Assembly: GCF_900104795.1 (NCBI RefSeq)
Contig: NZ_FNTG01000001.1
Location: forward strand, 124,001 to 188,000
DNA: 64,000 nucleotides
DNA from: Burkholderia sp. WP9
Lineage (GTDB): Bacteria; Pseudomonadota; Gammaproteobacteria; Burkholderiales; Burkholderiaceae
Direction: 5' to 3'
Made by a program: the position numbers and the translations under genes. Below, one piece after another: positions 40,630-51,461 of this stretch. Position 1 is the first letter of the stretch. Each line of letters opens with the position of its first letter. The notes below the pieces were generated by a model. That model was not told the origin of the DNA. It was given only the letters and a program-made list of their open reading frames with translations, and did no database searches.

Positions 40630-41529
40630 GTGTCGAAAGTCGAATTTTCTGCTTTACCAGTTCCGGAACCGTTGCAGTGTGGCCGTTTCAAGCTGACCTT
40701 TGAACGCCCGTTGGTCATGGGCATTCTGAACGTCACACCCGATTCTTTTTCCGATGGCGGCAAATACGCGATGCGCGGCGATGCGTTGCGCCAGGCCGAG
40801 CGTATGATGCTCGACGGCGCGGACATCATCGACATCGGCGGCGAATCGACGCGGCCCGGTGCGCCGCCAGTGCCGCTCGACGAAGAACTCGAGCGGGTGA
40901 TCCCTCTCGTCGAGCAATTGCGCGGCGCGAATGTGCCGCTGTCGGTCGACACATACAAGCCTGAAGTGATGCGCCACGCATTGGCCGCGGGCGCCGATCT
41001 GATCAATGACATCTGGGGCTTCCGGATGGCCGGCGCAATCGACGCCGTGCGCGACAGCCAATGCGGCCTGTGCGTCATGCATATGCTCGGTGAGCCGCAG
41101 ACCATGCAACTCGGCGAGCCTCTCTATGATGACGTGGTGAGTGCCGTTCGGGAATTTCTGGAGGAGCGCGTCGCAACGCTTGAACAGGCTGGCATCGCGC
41201 GTGCTCGCATCAGCGTGGATCCAGGTTTCGGGTTCGGCAAGGCCGTGGTCGAGCACAATTATGCGCTGCTTGCCCACCTGCCGGATACGGCGCCGCGAGC
41301 CGAGCCGCCGTATCCCATTCTTGCCGGCATGTCGCGCAAGTCGATGATCGGCGCGGTGGTGGGGCGGCCGGCGCCTGAACGCGTCGCGGGCAGTATTGCA
41401 GCGGCGGTGTGCGCTGCTGAACGGGGCGCTGCGATTCTGCGCGTGCACGACGTCGCGCAAACAGTAGATGCATTGAAAGTCTGGGCAGCCATGCGCGAAG
41501 CGGCGAATCACAGTCGCGCGCGCGGCTGA
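40630..41529 (+). CDS. folP: Dihydropteroate synthase
   Basis: Condenses 4-aminobenzoate with dihydropterin pyrophosphate in folate synthesis; the sulfonamide target. The TIM-barrel product of about 300 residues has the two signatures MGILNVTPDSFSDGG and DGADIIDIGGESTRPGA, plus the phosphate site around ILAGMSRKSMIG near the C-terminus. A GTG at 40630 is used as start (giving MSKVEFSALPVPEPLQCG); a second GTG at 40615 is in frame. glmM follows 28 bases downstream, the conserved folP-glmM pair. Confidence 0.95.
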   Translation: MSKVEFSALPVPEPLQCGRFKLTFERPLVMGILNVTPDSFSDGGKYAMRGDALRQAERMMLDGADIIDIGGESTRPGAPPVPLDEELERVIPLVEQLRGANVPLSVDTYKPEVMRHALAAGADLINDIWGFRMAGAIDAVRDSQCGLCVMHMLGEPQTMQLGEPLYDDVVSAVREFLEERVATLEQAGIARARISVDPGFGFGKAVVEHNYALLAHLPDTAPRAEPPYPILAGMSRKSMIGAVVGRPAPERVAGSIAAAVCAAERGAAILRVHDVAQTVDALKVWAAMREAANHSRARG

Positions 41530-41557
41530 GCCCACAAGCCAAGGAGGAATATAAAAC

Positions 41558-42916
<1,359 letters not shown>

Positions 42917-43193
42917 GCTGCGCGCCTTATTAGTGCAGCGCGGCGGGACATGGCAATATCGTCCCGCCGCCAAACCCGCCAAACCCGCCAAACCCGCCAA
43001 ACCCGCCAAACCCGCCAAACCCGCCAAACCAATCGGCGTCATGCGGGCCACATATCTGAACCTTTCCCCACCCCGCCTTCCACGCGCAAACGTTCGCGCC
43101 CCATCTTTTTCGTCTAATCTGTAGAACGAAGCCGCCCAGTTCAGCAAAACCGGCAATTCCCCACCCCAAAAGCCTTTCACCCTAGTAATCCCA
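42917..43193. other. Intergenic region between glmM and the pst operon
   Basis: Holds the 9-bp tandem array (42972-43030) and then a pyrimidine-rich stretch before the Pho boxes. A minus-strand frame crossing the array would give a Gly-Phe-Gly repeat, but it has no ribosome binding site and is judged a by-product of the repeat. Confidence 0.5.
42972..43030 (+). repeat. 9-bp tandem repeat, AAACCCGCC, about 6.5 copies
   Basis: Six perfect copies of AAACCCGCC from 42972 to 43025, followed by the partial unit AAACC. Located 55 bases after glmM and 160 bases before the Pho boxes. A unit of nine bases keeps reading frame, so it is not a frame-shifting switch; copy number could vary by slippage. 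Confidence 0.95.
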
Positions 43194-43232
43194 CTGTCAC
43201 ATCCGTTTCACGGTTAGTCACGTTACTGTCAC
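43194..43232 (+). promoter_or_regulatory. Two adjacent Pho boxes upstream of pstS
   Basis: Box 1 is CTGTCACATCCGTTTCAC (43194-43211) and box 2 TAGTCACGTTACTGTCAC (43215-43232). Each contains two CTGTCAC-like half-sites 11 bases apart, the layout bound by PhoB dimers. They sit 66 bases before the pstS start. Confidence 0.85.
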
Positions 43233-43297
43233 AAAGAGACCCTAAGCTTCGCGGTGTTCGTGTTACTCGCTCACACCGCTCACACCTTGGAGGTCTC

Positions 43298-44329
43298 ATG
43301 AAATTGATGCAAACCGTGTTCGCTGGCGTCGCTGGCGCGCTTTTCGCGATCGCAGCGCAAGCCGCAGACATCACCGGCGCGGGCAGCACCTTCGCAGCAC
43401 CGATTTACACGAAGTGGGCCGACGCCTATCAGAAGTCCGGTGGCGGCAAGGTTAACTATCAGGGTATCGGTTCGTCGGGTGGCGTGAAGCAGATCGTCGC
43501 GAAGACCGTCGACTTCGCCGGTTCGGACGCTCCGCTGAAGGACGACGAACTCGCCAAGGAAGGCCTGTTCCAGTTCCCGACGGTGGTCGGCGGCGTGGTG
43601 CCGGTCGTCAACGTGCCGGGCGTGAAGCCGGCTGAACTGACGCTGTCGGGCGAAGTGCTCGGCGACATCTACCTGGGCAAGATCAAGAAGTGGAACGATC
43701 CGGCGATCGTTGCACTGAACCCGAAGGTCAAGCTGCCGGATACCGACATCGCCGTGGTTCGCCGCGCCGATGGTTCGGGCACCAGCTTCATCTGGACGAA
43801 CTATCTGTCGAAGGTCAACGCGGACTGGAAGTCGAAAGTCGGTGAAGGTTCGACGGTCAACTGGCCGACGGGCACGGGCGGCAAGGGCAACGACGGCGTT
43901 GCAGCCTTCGTGCAACGTCTGCCGGGCGCAATCGGCTACGTGGAATGGGCGTATGCGAAGCAGAACCACATGACGTACGTCGCGCTGAAGAACTCGTCGG
44001 GCACGGTGGTCGAGCCGAAAACGGACACCTTCAAGGCAGCGGCAGCAGGCGCGGACTGGTCGAAGTCGTTCTACCAGATCCTGACGAACGAGCCGGGCAA
44101 GAACGCATGGCCGATCGTCGGCGCGACGTTCGTGCTGTTGCACACGGCGCAGGACAAGCCGGCGCAAGGAACGGAAACGCTGAAGTTCTTCGACTGGGCA
44201 TTCAAGAACGGCACGCAAGCTGCGAACGATCTGGATTACATCTCGCTGCCGGATTCGGTCGTGGCGGAAATCCGCACGCAATGGAAGGCAAAGGTGAAGG
44301 ACGCTTCGGGCAAGGCAATCGCCGAGTAA
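43298..44329 (+). CDS. pstS: Phosphate ABC transporter, periplasmic phosphate-binding protein
   Basis: High-affinity periplasmic phosphate receptor for the PstCAB importer. The 343-residue precursor has a signal peptide ([22 protein letters not shown], cleavage before ADITGAG), and the phosphate-contact segments [34 protein letters not shown] and [17 protein letters not shown] ribosome binding site lies at about 43288-43292. First gene of the pst-pho operon and the one directly behind the Pho boxes. Confidence 0.98.
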   Translation: MKLMQTVFAGVAGALFAIAAQAADITGAGSTFAAPIYTKWADAYQKSGGGKVNYQGIGSSGGVKQIVAKTVDFAGSDAPLKDDELAKEGLFQFPTVVGGVVPVVNVPGVKPAELTLSGEVLGDIYLGKIKKWNDPAIVALNPKVKLPDTDIAVVRRADGSGTSFIWTNYLSKVNADWKSKVGEGSTVNWPTGTGGKGNDGVAAFVQRLPGAIGYVEWAYAKQNHMTYVALKNSSGTVVEPKTDTFKAAAAGADWSKSFYQILTNEPGKNAWPIVGATFVLLHTAQDKPAQGTETLKFFDWAFKNGTQAANDLDYISLPDSVVAEIRTQWKAKVKDASGKAIAE

Positions 44330-44362
44330 GTCAGGCGGTCAGCATCAGCAGTACGTAACACG

Positions 44363-44390
44363 TTGGCCGTCCTCATGTGAGGACGGCCAA
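44363..44390 (+). promoter_or_regulatory. Intercistronic hairpin between pstS and pstC
   Basis: TTGGCCGTCCTC / GAGGACGGCCAA with a 4-base loop and no T-run. Such hairpins after the binding-protein gene commonly protect its mRNA or limit read-through, giving more PstS than permease; that role is inferred here. Confidence 0.7.
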
Positions 44391-44465
44391 TGGCTTTAAC
44401 CCTCGGCATTACCGGCCGCACGACACGTGTCATACGGCAACTGGAAACAGATCCATCAGGCTCTC

Positions 44466-45467
44466 ATGTCCGATATCCAATTAGCGTCCGGCGCGAGCAG
44501 GTCGACCCCGCCCGGCAGCGCATCGCAGCAGAAAGCGCCTGGCCGTGCCGGCGACGTGATCTTCGGCGGTCTCGCGCGCCTCGCCGCCGTCATCACCTTG
44601 TTGCTGCTCGGCGGCATCATTGTTTCGCTGATCGTCGCGTCCATGCCGTCGATCAGGCAGTTCGGTCTCAGCTTCCTGTGGACCGCCGACTGGGATCCAC
44701 CCAGCAAGCAATTTGGCGCACTGGTGCCGATCTACGGCACGATCGCCACCTCGATCATTGCACTCATCATCGCGGTGCCTGTGAGCTTCGGCATCGCGCT
44801 TTTCCTGACCGAACTCGCGCCCGCGTGGCTGCGCCGGCCGCTCGGTATCGCGATCGAACTGCTCGCCGCGATTCCGTCGATCGTGTACGGCATGTGGGGT
44901 CTGCTCGTGTTCGCGCCGATCTTCGCGACGTATTTCGAAAAGCCGCTCGGCGTGGTGCTCGGCGGCATTCCGGTAGTGGGTGCGCTGTTTCAGGGCGCGC
45001 CGATCGGCATCGGCATTTTGTGCGCGGGCGTGATTCTCGCGATCATGATCATTCCGTACATCGCCTCGGTGATGCGCGACGTGTTCGAAGTCACGCCGGT
45101 GTTGCTGAAAGAGTCGGCGTACGGCATCGGCTGCACGACGTGGGAAGTGATGTGGAAGATCGTGCTGCCCTTTACGAAGAGCGGCGTGATCGGCGGCGTC
45201 ATGCTGGGTCTCGGCCGCGCGCTCGGCGAGACCATGGCGGTCACGTTCGTGATCGGCAACACCAATCTGCTCGATAACGTCTCACTCTTTTCGCCGGGCA
45301 ACAGCATTACGTCGGCGCTCGCCAACGAATTCGCCGAAGCGGATCCGGGCCTGCATACGTCGGCGTTGATGGAGCTCGGCCTCATTCTGTTCGTGATCAC
45401 TTTCATCGTGCTGGCGATCTCCAAAGTCATGCTGCTTCGCCTCGAAAAAGGGGAGGGCGCGAAATGA
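44466..45467 (+). CDS. pstC: Phosphate ABC transporter permease PstC
   Basis: One of two inner-membrane permease subunits of the phosphate importer. The 333-residue product has a polar N-terminal stretch (about 35 residues) and six predicted helices, with the ATPase-coupling EAA-like loop near [29 protein letters not shown]. The ATG at 44466 is chosen after an in-frame upstream opening. Its TGA overlaps the pstA ATG by four bases, so PstC and PstA are translationally coupled. Confidence 0.97.
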   Translation: MSDIQLASGASRSTPPGSASQQKAPGRAGDVIFGGLARLAAVITLLLLGGIIVSLIVASMPSIRQFGLSFLWTADWDPPSKQFGALVPIYGTIATSIIALIIAVPVSFGIALFLTELAPAWLRRPLGIAIELLAAIPSIVYGMWGLLVFAPIFATYFEKPLGVVLGGIPVVGALFQGAPIGIGILCAGVILAIMIIPYIASVMRDVFEVTPVLLKESAYGIGCTTWEVMWKIVLPFTKSGVIGGVMLGLGRALGETMAVTFVIGNTNLLDNVSLFSPGNSITSALANEFAEADPGLHTSALMELGLILFVITFIVLAISKVMLLRLEKGEGAK

Positions 45468-46360
45468 GCCAGCCCACTTTGAATATGCCGGGTTCGACCG
45501 ACGCCGCCGCGCTCGAAGCCATGCGCGTGCGTCTGCAAGGCCGCCGCCGCATGAAGAACGCGATCGCGCTGACCATGTCGCTCGCCGCGATGGCGTTCGG
45601 CCTGGTGTGGCTGATCTGGATTCTGTACACGACCTTGCGCCTGGGTGTCGGCGGCTTGTCGGTGGAACTGTTCACGCAATCCACGCCGCCGCCTAACACC
45701 GACGGCGGTGGCCTCGCCAACGCGATTGTCGGCAGTTTGATGCTGGTTGGGCTCGCCACGTTCGTCGGCACGCCGATTGGCATTCTGGCGGGCGTCTATC
45801 TCGCCGAATATGGGCAGAAGGGCTGGCTCGCGAGCATCACGCGCTTTATCAACGACATTCTGTTGTCGGCGCCTTCGATCGTGGTGGGTCTGTTCGTGTA
45901 TGCGCTGGTCGTCGCGAAGATGGGCCACTTCAGTGGCTGGGCCGGTGTGTTCGCACTTGCCTTATTGCAGATTCCAATTGTGATCCGCACCACGGAAAAC
46001 ATGCTGAAACTCGTGCCGAATGCGCTGCGTGAAGCCGCCTTCGCACTCGGCACGCCGAAGTGGAAGATGGTGCTGTCGATCACGCTGAAGGCTTCCATCG
46101 CGGGTATCGTCACCGGTGTGTTGCTCGGCGTGGCGCGTATCGCAGGCGAAACCGCGCCGCTGCTCTTCACGGCGTTGTCAAATCAGTTCTTCTCGATGGA
46201 CATGGGCCAGCCGGTCGCGAACCTGCCGGTCACGATCTACAAGTTTGCGATGAGCCCGTTCGCGCAGTGGCAATCGCTTGCGTGGGCCGGCGTCTTCCTG
46301 ATCACGCTCGCGGTGCTGGGATTGAATATCCTCGCGCGCACGATCTTCACGAACAAGTAA
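45464..46360 (+). CDS. pstA: Phosphate ABC transporter permease PstA
   Basis: Second permease subunit, 298 residues, six helices, EAA-like loop in [30 protein letters not shown]. Its ATG overlaps the pstC stop (ATGA). Partners with PstC and PstB in phosphate uptake. Confidence 0.97.
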   Translation: MSQPTLNMPGSTDAAALEAMRVRLQGRRRMKNAIALTMSLAAMAFGLVWLIWILYTTLRLGVGGLSVELFTQSTPPPNTDGGGLANAIVGSLMLVGLATFVGTPIGILAGVYLAEYGQKGWLASITRFINDILLSAPSIVVGLFVYALVVAKMGHFSGWAGVFALALLQIPIVIRTTENMLKLVPNALREAAFALGTPKWKMVLSITLKASIAGIVTGVLLGVARIAGETAPLLFTALSNQFFSMDMGQPVANLPVTIYKFAMSPFAQWQSLAWAGVFLITLAVLGLNILARTIFTNK

Positions 46361-46377
46361 GGGCGGAGTGTAATCCG

Positions 46378-47226
46378 ATGAATATGGCAGAAACTCAACT
46401 CAATCCGATCGAGCGCTCCACGGCGCCCGCCGGTTTCGACCCCGCCCAAAGCGGCCAATCGCAAGCGCCGTCGCGCCCGAAGATCGAGATCAACGACCTG
46501 AACTTCTTCTACGGCAAGTATCACGCGCTGAAGAACATCAACCTGCAAATCCCGGAAGGCAAGGTGACCGCGTTCATCGGTCCGTCGGGCTGCGGTAAGT
46601 CCACGTTGCTGCGCACGCTCAACAAGATGTACGCGCTCTATCCGGAGCAGCGCGCCGAGGGCGAGATCCTGATGGACGGCGAAAACCTGCTGACCACGAA
46701 GCGCGATATCTCGCTGCTGCGCGCACGGATCGGCATGGTCTTCCAGAAGCCGACGCCGTTTCCGATGTCGATCTACGACAACATCGCGTTCGGCGTGAAG
46801 ATGTTCGAAACGCTGCCGCGCTCGGAAATGGACGACCGCGTGGAATGGGCGTTGACCAAGGCCGCGTTGTGGAACGAAGTGAAGGACAAGCTCGGCCAGA
46901 GCGGCTACGGTCTGTCGGGTGGCCAGCAGCAACGTCTGTGCATTGCGCGCGGTATCGCGATCCGTCCGGAAGTGCTGCTGCTCGATGAGCCGTGCTCCGC
47001 GCTCGACCCGATTTCCACGGGCCGCATCGAAGAGCTGATCGCTGAATTGAAGAGCGATTACACGGTGGTGATCGTCACGCACAACATGCAACAGGCGGCC
47101 CGCTGTTCGGACTACACTGCCTATATGTACCTCGGCGAGTTGATCGAGTTCGGCGACACCGAAAAGATCTTCATCAAGCCGGTCCGCAAGGAAACCGAGG
47201 ACTACATCACTGGCCGCTTCGGTTAA
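46378..47226 (+). CDS. pstB: Phosphate ABC transporter ATP-binding protein PstB
   Basis: ATPase of the phosphate importer. The 282-residue product has Walker [11 protein letters not shown]-loop [12 protein letters not shown], signature [14 protein letters not shown], Walker [13 protein letters not shown] and the switch His in [16 protein letters not shown] 35-residue unconserved N-terminus precedes the ATPase domain. ATG at 46378 follows a GGAG site; ATG at 46384 is an alternative. With PhoU it also links phosphate status to the PhoR kinase. Confidence 0.98.
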   Translation: MNMAETQLNPIERSTAPAGFDPAQSGQSQAPSRPKIEINDLNFFYGKYHALKNINLQIPEGKVTAFIGPSGCGKSTLLRTLNKMYALYPEQRAEGEILMDGENLLTTKRDISLLRARIGMVFQKPTPFPMSIYDNIAFGVKMFETLPRSEMDDRVEWALTKAALWNEVKDKLGQSGYGLSGGQQQRLCIARGIAIRPEVLLLDEPCSALDPISTGRIEELIAELKSDYTVVIVTHNMQQAARCSDYTAYMYLGELIEFGDTEKIFIKPVRKETEDYITGRFG

Positions 47227-47254
47227 ATCGCCGAGTCAAACAAGGGAGTACGAC

Positions 47255-47959
47255 ATGTCCGACAAACACCTGTCCAGCCAGTTCGACGCCGACCTGAATC
47301 TGGTCTCCTCCAAGGTGCTCGAAATGGGCGGCCTGGTCGAATCGCAAATCGTCAAGGCCATGCAGGCACTCAACGAATTCGATCTCGACATCGCCGAGCA
47401 GGTGATCGCCGCCGAAGAGCGCCTGAACAAGATGGAAGTGGAGATCGACGAAGAGTGCAGCAACATCATCGCGCGCCGTCAGCCGGCCGCGCGTGATCTG
47501 CGCCTCCTGATCGCGATTTCGAAGACCATCACGAATCTCGAGCGCGCTGGCGACGAAGCCGAAAAAATCGCCAAGCGCACCAAGCGTTTGATGGAAGACG
47601 GCGCCTCGCGCACCATCAACATCGCCGAGATCAAGTTGTCGGGCGAAATGGCGGTGTCGATTCTGCGCCGCGCGCTGGACGCGTTCGCGCGCCTCGACAC
47701 GGTGGCCGCCGCGCAGATCGTGCGCGACGACAAAGCGATCGACGAAGAATTCCGCGCGTTCGTGCGCAAGCTGATTTCGTATATGACGGAAGATCCGCGT
47801 TCGATTTCGGTGGGCCTCGATTTCCTCTTCATCGCCAAGGCGATCGAGCGGATCGGCGACCACGCGAAGAACATCGCGGAATTCATCATTTACATCGTGA
47901 AGGGCACCGACGTGCGGCACAAGTCGCGCGACGCGCTCGAACGCGAAGCACTCAGTTAA
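47255..47959 (+). CDS. phoU: Phosphate signalling complex protein PhoU
   Basis: PhoU links the Pst transporter to PhoR and keeps the Pho regulon off when phosphate is plentiful. The 234-residue product has the two three-helix repeats, each with an E(R/K)(L/I)xxMExEID-like or DKxIDxxFR-like motif (AEERLNKMEVEIDEE and DDKAIDEEFRAFVRKL), and metal-cluster residues ERIGDHAKNIAE. ATG follows GGGAG. Operon position between pstB and phoB is the standard one in betaproteobacteria. Confidence 0.98.
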   Translation: MSDKHLSSQFDADLNLVSSKVLEMGGLVESQIVKAMQALNEFDLDIAEQVIAAEERLNKMEVEIDEECSNIIARRQPAARDLRLLIAISKTITNLERAGDEAEKIAKRTKRLMEDGASRTINIAEIKLSGEMAVSILRRALDAFARLDTVAAAQIVRDDKAIDEEFRAFVRKLISYMTEDPRSISVGLDFLFIAKAIERIGDHAKNIAEFIIYIVKGTDVRHKSRDALEREALS

Positions 47960-47985
47960 TCCAGACATAAGGACCAGAGGTGCCG

Positions 47986-48687
47986 ATGCCCAGCAGCATT
48001 CTCGTCATTGAAGATGAGCCCGCCATTTCCGAACTGATTTCGGTCAATCTTCAACACGCCGGACACTGCCCGATTCGCGCGTACAACGCGGAGCAGGCGC
48101 AAAACCTGATCAGCGACGTACTGCCCGACCTCGTGCTGCTCGACTGGATGTTGCCGGGAAAATCGGGCATTGCGTTCGCGCGTGATCTGCGCAACAACGA
48201 GCGCACGAAGCATATCCCGATCATCATGCTGACCGCGCGTGGCGACGAGCAGGACAAGGTGCTCGGCCTCGAAATCGGCGCCGACGACTACGTCACCAAG
48301 CCGTTCTCGCCGAAAGAATTGATGGCGCGCATCAAGGCGGTGTTGCGCCGTCGCGCGCCGCAGCTGACCGAAGACGTGGTCGCGATCAACGGTCTCAAGC
48401 TCGATCCGGCGACGCACCGCGTGGCCGCTGCAGCGGAAGGCAGCGAGATCAAGCTCGATCTCGGCCCGACCGAATTCCGTCTGCTGCACTTCTTCATGAC
48501 GCACCCGGAGCGCGTGCACAGCCGCACGCAATTGCTCGATCAGGTGTGGGGCGATCACGTGTTCGTCGAAGAGCGCACGGTCGACGTGCATATCAAACGC
48601 CTGCGTGCGGCCCTCAAGCCGGCCGGGTGCGATGCTATGATTGAGACGGTGCGCGGCAGCGGCTACCGGCTCGCGAAGAGCGCCTGA
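47986..48687 (+). CDS. phoB: Phosphate regulon response regulator PhoB
   Basis: OmpR-family activator of the Pho regulon; binds Pho boxes when phosphorylated by PhoR. The 233-residue product has the receiver with Asp53 phosphoacceptor (LVLLDWMLPGKSG), Thr in IIMLTARG and Lys in DYVTKPFSPKEL, and the winged-helix DNA-binding domain (about 130-228) with the recognition helix in VFVEERTVDVHIKRLRAAL. The ATG at 47986 is preferred; an in-frame GTG at 47980 is also possible. Probable regulator of the three Pho-box sites in this window. Confidence 0.97.
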   Translation: MPSSILVIEDEPAISELISVNLQHAGHCPIRAYNAEQAQNLISDVLPDLVLLDWMLPGKSGIAFARDLRNNERTKHIPIIMLTARGDEQDKVLGLEIGADDYVTKPFSPKELMARIKAVLRRRAPQLTEDVVAINGLKLDPATHRVAAAAEGSEIKLDLGPTEFRLLHFFMTHPERVHSRTQLLDQVWGDHVFVEERTVDVHIKRLRAALKPAGCDAMIETVRGSGYRLAKSA

Positions 48688-48817
48688 CGCTTGCGCTGGC
48701 GGCGTTGGGCCGCCTGCATCAGGTATGTGATCTTTGCTGCTCGTCGTCACTCTTCGCTACGTTAGGCGCCGCGATTCCGATTCCGGCGCATAGGCTTTTT
48801 TCTTCGATCGCTAGACC

Positions 48818-50131
48818 ATGAACATCATCTGGGCGCGCTCCATCGTGTCGGTCGTGCTGCTGGCTGTTCTGTGCGTGGTGGTCGGCGCACTGGTGAACGT
48901 CAAGACAGCGCTCGTCCTCGCGATCGTCATGCTGCTCGCGCAGAGCATTTTCAGCACCTTCCATAAGCAGCGTCTGTGGCGTTTGCTCGACGCGCCGGTG
49001 TACGGCGAAGTGCCGAGCGCCCCCGGCATCTGGGGCGAAATCTACTACCGTTTGCACAAGCTCGCGAAGCGCTGGCACGCCCAGGTGCGCCAGGTCGAGC
49101 AGCAGCATTCGCGTTTCATCCAGGCGATCCAGGCTTCGCCGAACGGCGTGGCGATGCTCGACGATCATGATCAGATCGAGTGGTGCAACGCGATCTCCGA
49201 ACTTCATTTCGGCCTGGACGCGAAACGCGATCTGCGTCAGCACATCACGCATCTGGTGCGTCAGCCGGACTTTGTGCGTTACCTGAATTCGCACCGGTAC
49301 GAAGAGATGCTGATCATGCGCGGCATGGGTGACAAGCGTCAAAACGTGCTGTCGGTACAGGTCTTTCCGTACGGCGAAAACCGCAAGCTGGTGCTCTCGC
49401 AAGACATCACCGAACTCGAACGGACCGATGCGATGCGGCGCGATTTCGTCGCCAATGTGTCGCATGAGCTGAAGACGCCACTCACGGTGCTCTCGGGCTT
49501 TCTGGAGACCATGCGCGAGTTGCCGTTGAGCGAAGCTGAACGTTCGCGCTATCTCGAGCTGATGGAGCAACAGGCTTCGCGCATGCGCCATATCGTCAGC
49601 GACCTGTTGGTGCTCGCCAAACTCGAGGGTGACAACAAGCCGCCGAGCGATCAGATGATCGACATGCGCGCGGTGTTGCGGCATTTGCGTGACGACGCGC
49701 AAAGCCTGTCTAGCGATCATCACAAGATCGTGTTCGATGCCGATGAAGGGCTCACCGTCACCGGCGTCGAAACGGAAATTCTCAGCGCGTTCGGCAATCT
49801 CGTCACGAACGCGATCCGCTACACGCCGGACGGCGGTGCGATCAAGGTGTCCTGGCACGCGCAAGGCGGCAATGCGGTGTTTTCCGTGACGGACAGTGGT
49901 TTGGGCATTCCCGCCGCGGACATTCCGCGGCTGACCGAGCGCTTCTATCGCGTGGATCGCAGCCGTTCACGCGACACCGGCGGTACGGGCCTCGGTCTCG
50001 CGATCGTCAAGCACGTGCTGCAACGTCACGATGCACAGCTCGATGTGAAGAGCGAAGAGGGGCGTGGCAGTACGTTCACGGTGCGCTTTCCGGTGTATCG
50101 CACGGCGCGTCGGCAACCGGCGCCGGTTTGA
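48818..50131 (+). CDS. phoR: Phosphate regulon sensor histidine kinase PhoR
   Basis: Inner-membrane kinase for PhoB. The 437-residue product has two N-terminal membrane helices (about 7-50) with almost no periplasmic loop, a linker and PAS domain (about 95-205), the HisKA region with His216 in FVANVSHELKTPLTVL, and the HATPase_c domain with N box NLVTNAIRYT, G1 DSGLGIP and G2 GGTGLGLAIVKH. The small sensory region fits control by PstB/PhoU rather than direct phosphate binding. Last gene of the pst-pho operon, 130 bases after phoB. Confidence 0.97.
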   Translation: MNIIWARSIVSVVLLAVLCVVVGALVNVKTALVLAIVMLLAQSIFSTFHKQRLWRLLDAPVYGEVPSAPGIWGEIYYRLHKLAKRWHAQVRQVEQQHSRFIQAIQASPNGVAMLDDHDQIEWCNAISELHFGLDAKRDLRQHITHLVRQPDFVRYLNSHRYEEMLIMRGMGDKRQNVLSVQVFPYGENRKLVLSQDITELERTDAMRRDFVANVSHELKTPLTVLSGFLETMRELPLSEAERSRYLELMEQQASRMRHIVSDLLVLAKLEGDNKPPSDQMIDMRAVLRHLRDDAQSLSSDHHKIVFDADEGLTVTGVETEILSAFGNLVTNAIRYTPDGGAIKVSWHAQGGNAVFSVTDSGLGIPAADIPRLTERFYRVDRSRSRDTGGTGLGLAIVKHVLQRHDAQLDVKSEEGRGSTFTVRFPVYRTARRQPAPV

Positions 50132-50186
50132 GCGCCCACGTATCGCTGGTCAAGAATCACGCACGTTGCGAAAGCCTATCGCTTGT

Positions 50187-51359
50187 TCAGCCATTATGAG
50201 AGGGAGGCTCGGCGAGGGCAGCGTCCCCGGGCCCCCACCCTGGGATGTTCAGGTAATAGCGGGTGGAGCGACCGGCACCGACTCGGCATAGTAGCCCCAT
50301 GTCCTCGAGTTCGATGAGTTCGCGCGACGCTGTGGCCCGCGAGGTGCTGCCGATGCTCTCGTACTTTCTGGTGTTCATGCCCCCTTCGAAACCCTTGGGA
50401 CCGGCATCGAGCAGAAGGTTGACGACTTTGCGCTGTCGGGTCGTGAGTATCTTGTCCTGATGGTTCATCCAGAAAATGGCTTTGCCAAGCGCGGCGTCTA
50501 CCGCACTGGATGCTTCTTCGCAGGACACTCGCACCTGTTCCACGAACCACAGAACCCATTCGGTCACGTCCAGCTCGCCATGCTGGGCGCGTTCGAGCTG
50601 CTCATAGTAGTCGTGGCGCCTGTCGAGCAAGCGCTGTGAGGTTCGAATCAGGCGGCTGACCTCGCCGATGTCGCGCGCCAGCACGAGGTCGATGAGAACT
50701 CGACCGATGCGGCCATTGCCGTCTTCAAAGGGGTGAATCGTTTCGAACCACAGGTGAGCGAGTGCTGCTTTCACCAGATTGTCGTGCTCGGTCGTTGCAT
50801 TGAACCAATCCAGGAACGTTTGCATTTCGGCTGGGACGCGGGCCGATGATGGGGCCTCGTAGTGGACCCTTTCGCGCCCGGCGTGCCCGCTGACAATTTG
50901 CATCGGCTCCGCATGCTCGCGGTAGGCTCCGACAAGAATTCTGGTCATGCCTGAATAGCCGGTAGGAAAAAGAGCCGCCTGCCATGCCCACAGGCGCTCG
51001 TGTGTAAGCGGGGCTTCTCTTTGCCGGACGGCGTCATCCATGATATCGAGCAGGCCTTCGACGCTTCGGGGCGCGTTGGGCCCATTCTGATTGCCGACAC
51101 CAAGTCGCCGCGCCACGGACGACCGCACTGCGCTGAGGTCGATGCGTTCGCCTTCGATCGCTGCCGTCGAGACTGCATCCTGGCTCCATGCCTCGGCGGC
51201 GAGTTCGAGGCGCTGTTCGAAGCCAAGACCTGCCAGCTTGCCTTCAACGACGCCCTGAACTCGATGCGCGCGGGCCAGTTCGCCGCCGACGCGAACGGCG
51301 TCGTAGTGCATGCCAGGCCACGTGGGGGTCTGCCAGATGAATGCCGGGGTCGATTTCAT
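50187..51359 (-). CDS. Fic family protein, autoinhibited class, with DUF4172 and C-terminal HTH-like region
   Basis: Fic proteins usually transfer AMP from ATP to a target side chain. In this 390-residue protein an N-terminal DUF4172-type domain carries an inhibitory (S/T)xxxE(G/N) motif (Thr65-Glu69-Gly70 in STAAIEGER), and the Fic core has the complete active site HPFEDGNGRIGR (209-220), so it should be a regulated AMPylator. Residues about 305-372 (TTRQRKVVNLLLDAG, TSRATASRELIELEDMGLL) resemble a winged helix-turn-helix. The gene lies antisense between phoR and ppk1, has a lower G/C third-position bias than both, and looks horizontally acquired. Its promoter is covered by palindromes. No antitoxin-like partner gene is adjacent. 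Confidence 0.9.
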   Translation of the reverse strand: MKSTPAFIWQTPTWPGMHYDAVRVGGELARAHRVQGVVEGKLAGLGFEQRLELAAEAWSQDAVSTAAIEGERIDLSAVRSSVARRLGVGNQNGPNAPRSVEGLLDIMDDAVRQREAPLTHERLWAWQAALFPTGYSGMTRILVGAYREHAEPMQIVSGHAGRERVHYEAPSSARVPAEMQTFLDWFNATTEHDNLVKAALAHLWFETIHPFEDGNGRIGRVLIDLVLARDIGEVSRLIRTSQRLLDRRHDYYEQLERAQHGELDVTEWVLWFVEQVRVSCEEASSAVDAALGKAIFWMNHQDKILTTRQRKVVNLLLDAGPKGFEGGMNTRKYESIGSTSRATASRELIELEDMGLLCRVGAGRSTRYYLNIPGWGPGDAALAEPPSHNG

Positions 51360-51393
51360 GGTGCCGGATGAGCGATGAGGCGATTGTGGGTGC

Positions 51394-51420
51394 TATTCGA
51401 CTCGTTTTGTGAGTCGAATA
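51394..51420 (-). promoter_or_regulatory. Operator-like palindrome 1 of the Fic gene
   Basis: Perfect 10-bp arms TATTCGACTC (51394-51403) and GAGTCGAATA (51411-51420) with a 7-base spacer. The predicted transcription start of the Fic gene (about 51414) falls inside it. Confidence 0.75.
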
Positions 51421-51426
51421 AGTATA
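51421..51426 (-). promoter_or_regulatory. Candidate -10 element of the Fic gene
   Basis: TATACT on the minus strand, directly between the two palindromes. The -35 region would lie in palindrome 2; no consensus -35 is present (TTCAAT at 15-base spacing is the best). Confidence 0.45.
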
Positions 51427-51435
51427 GCCCACCGT

Positions 51436-51461
51436 GAGTCGATTGAATGCCTAATCGACTC
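51436..51461 (-). promoter_or_regulatory. Operator-like palindrome 2 of the Fic gene
   Basis: Arms GAGTCGATT (51436-51444) and AATCGACTC (51453-51461), 8-base spacer, same core as palindrome 1 in the opposite order. A further half-site TCGACTC lies at 51478-51484. They cover the -35 region of the Fic gene. Confidence 0.75.

Noticed and set aside
42972..43030. CRISPR-like array
   Set aside because: Units are contiguous 9-mers with no spacers and no cas genes; the same holds for 58994-59056.
50187..51359. Fic/Doc toxin-antitoxin module
   Set aside because: The inhibitory motif is inside the protein itself and no small antitoxin gene is adjacent; it is a single-protein autoinhibited Fic.
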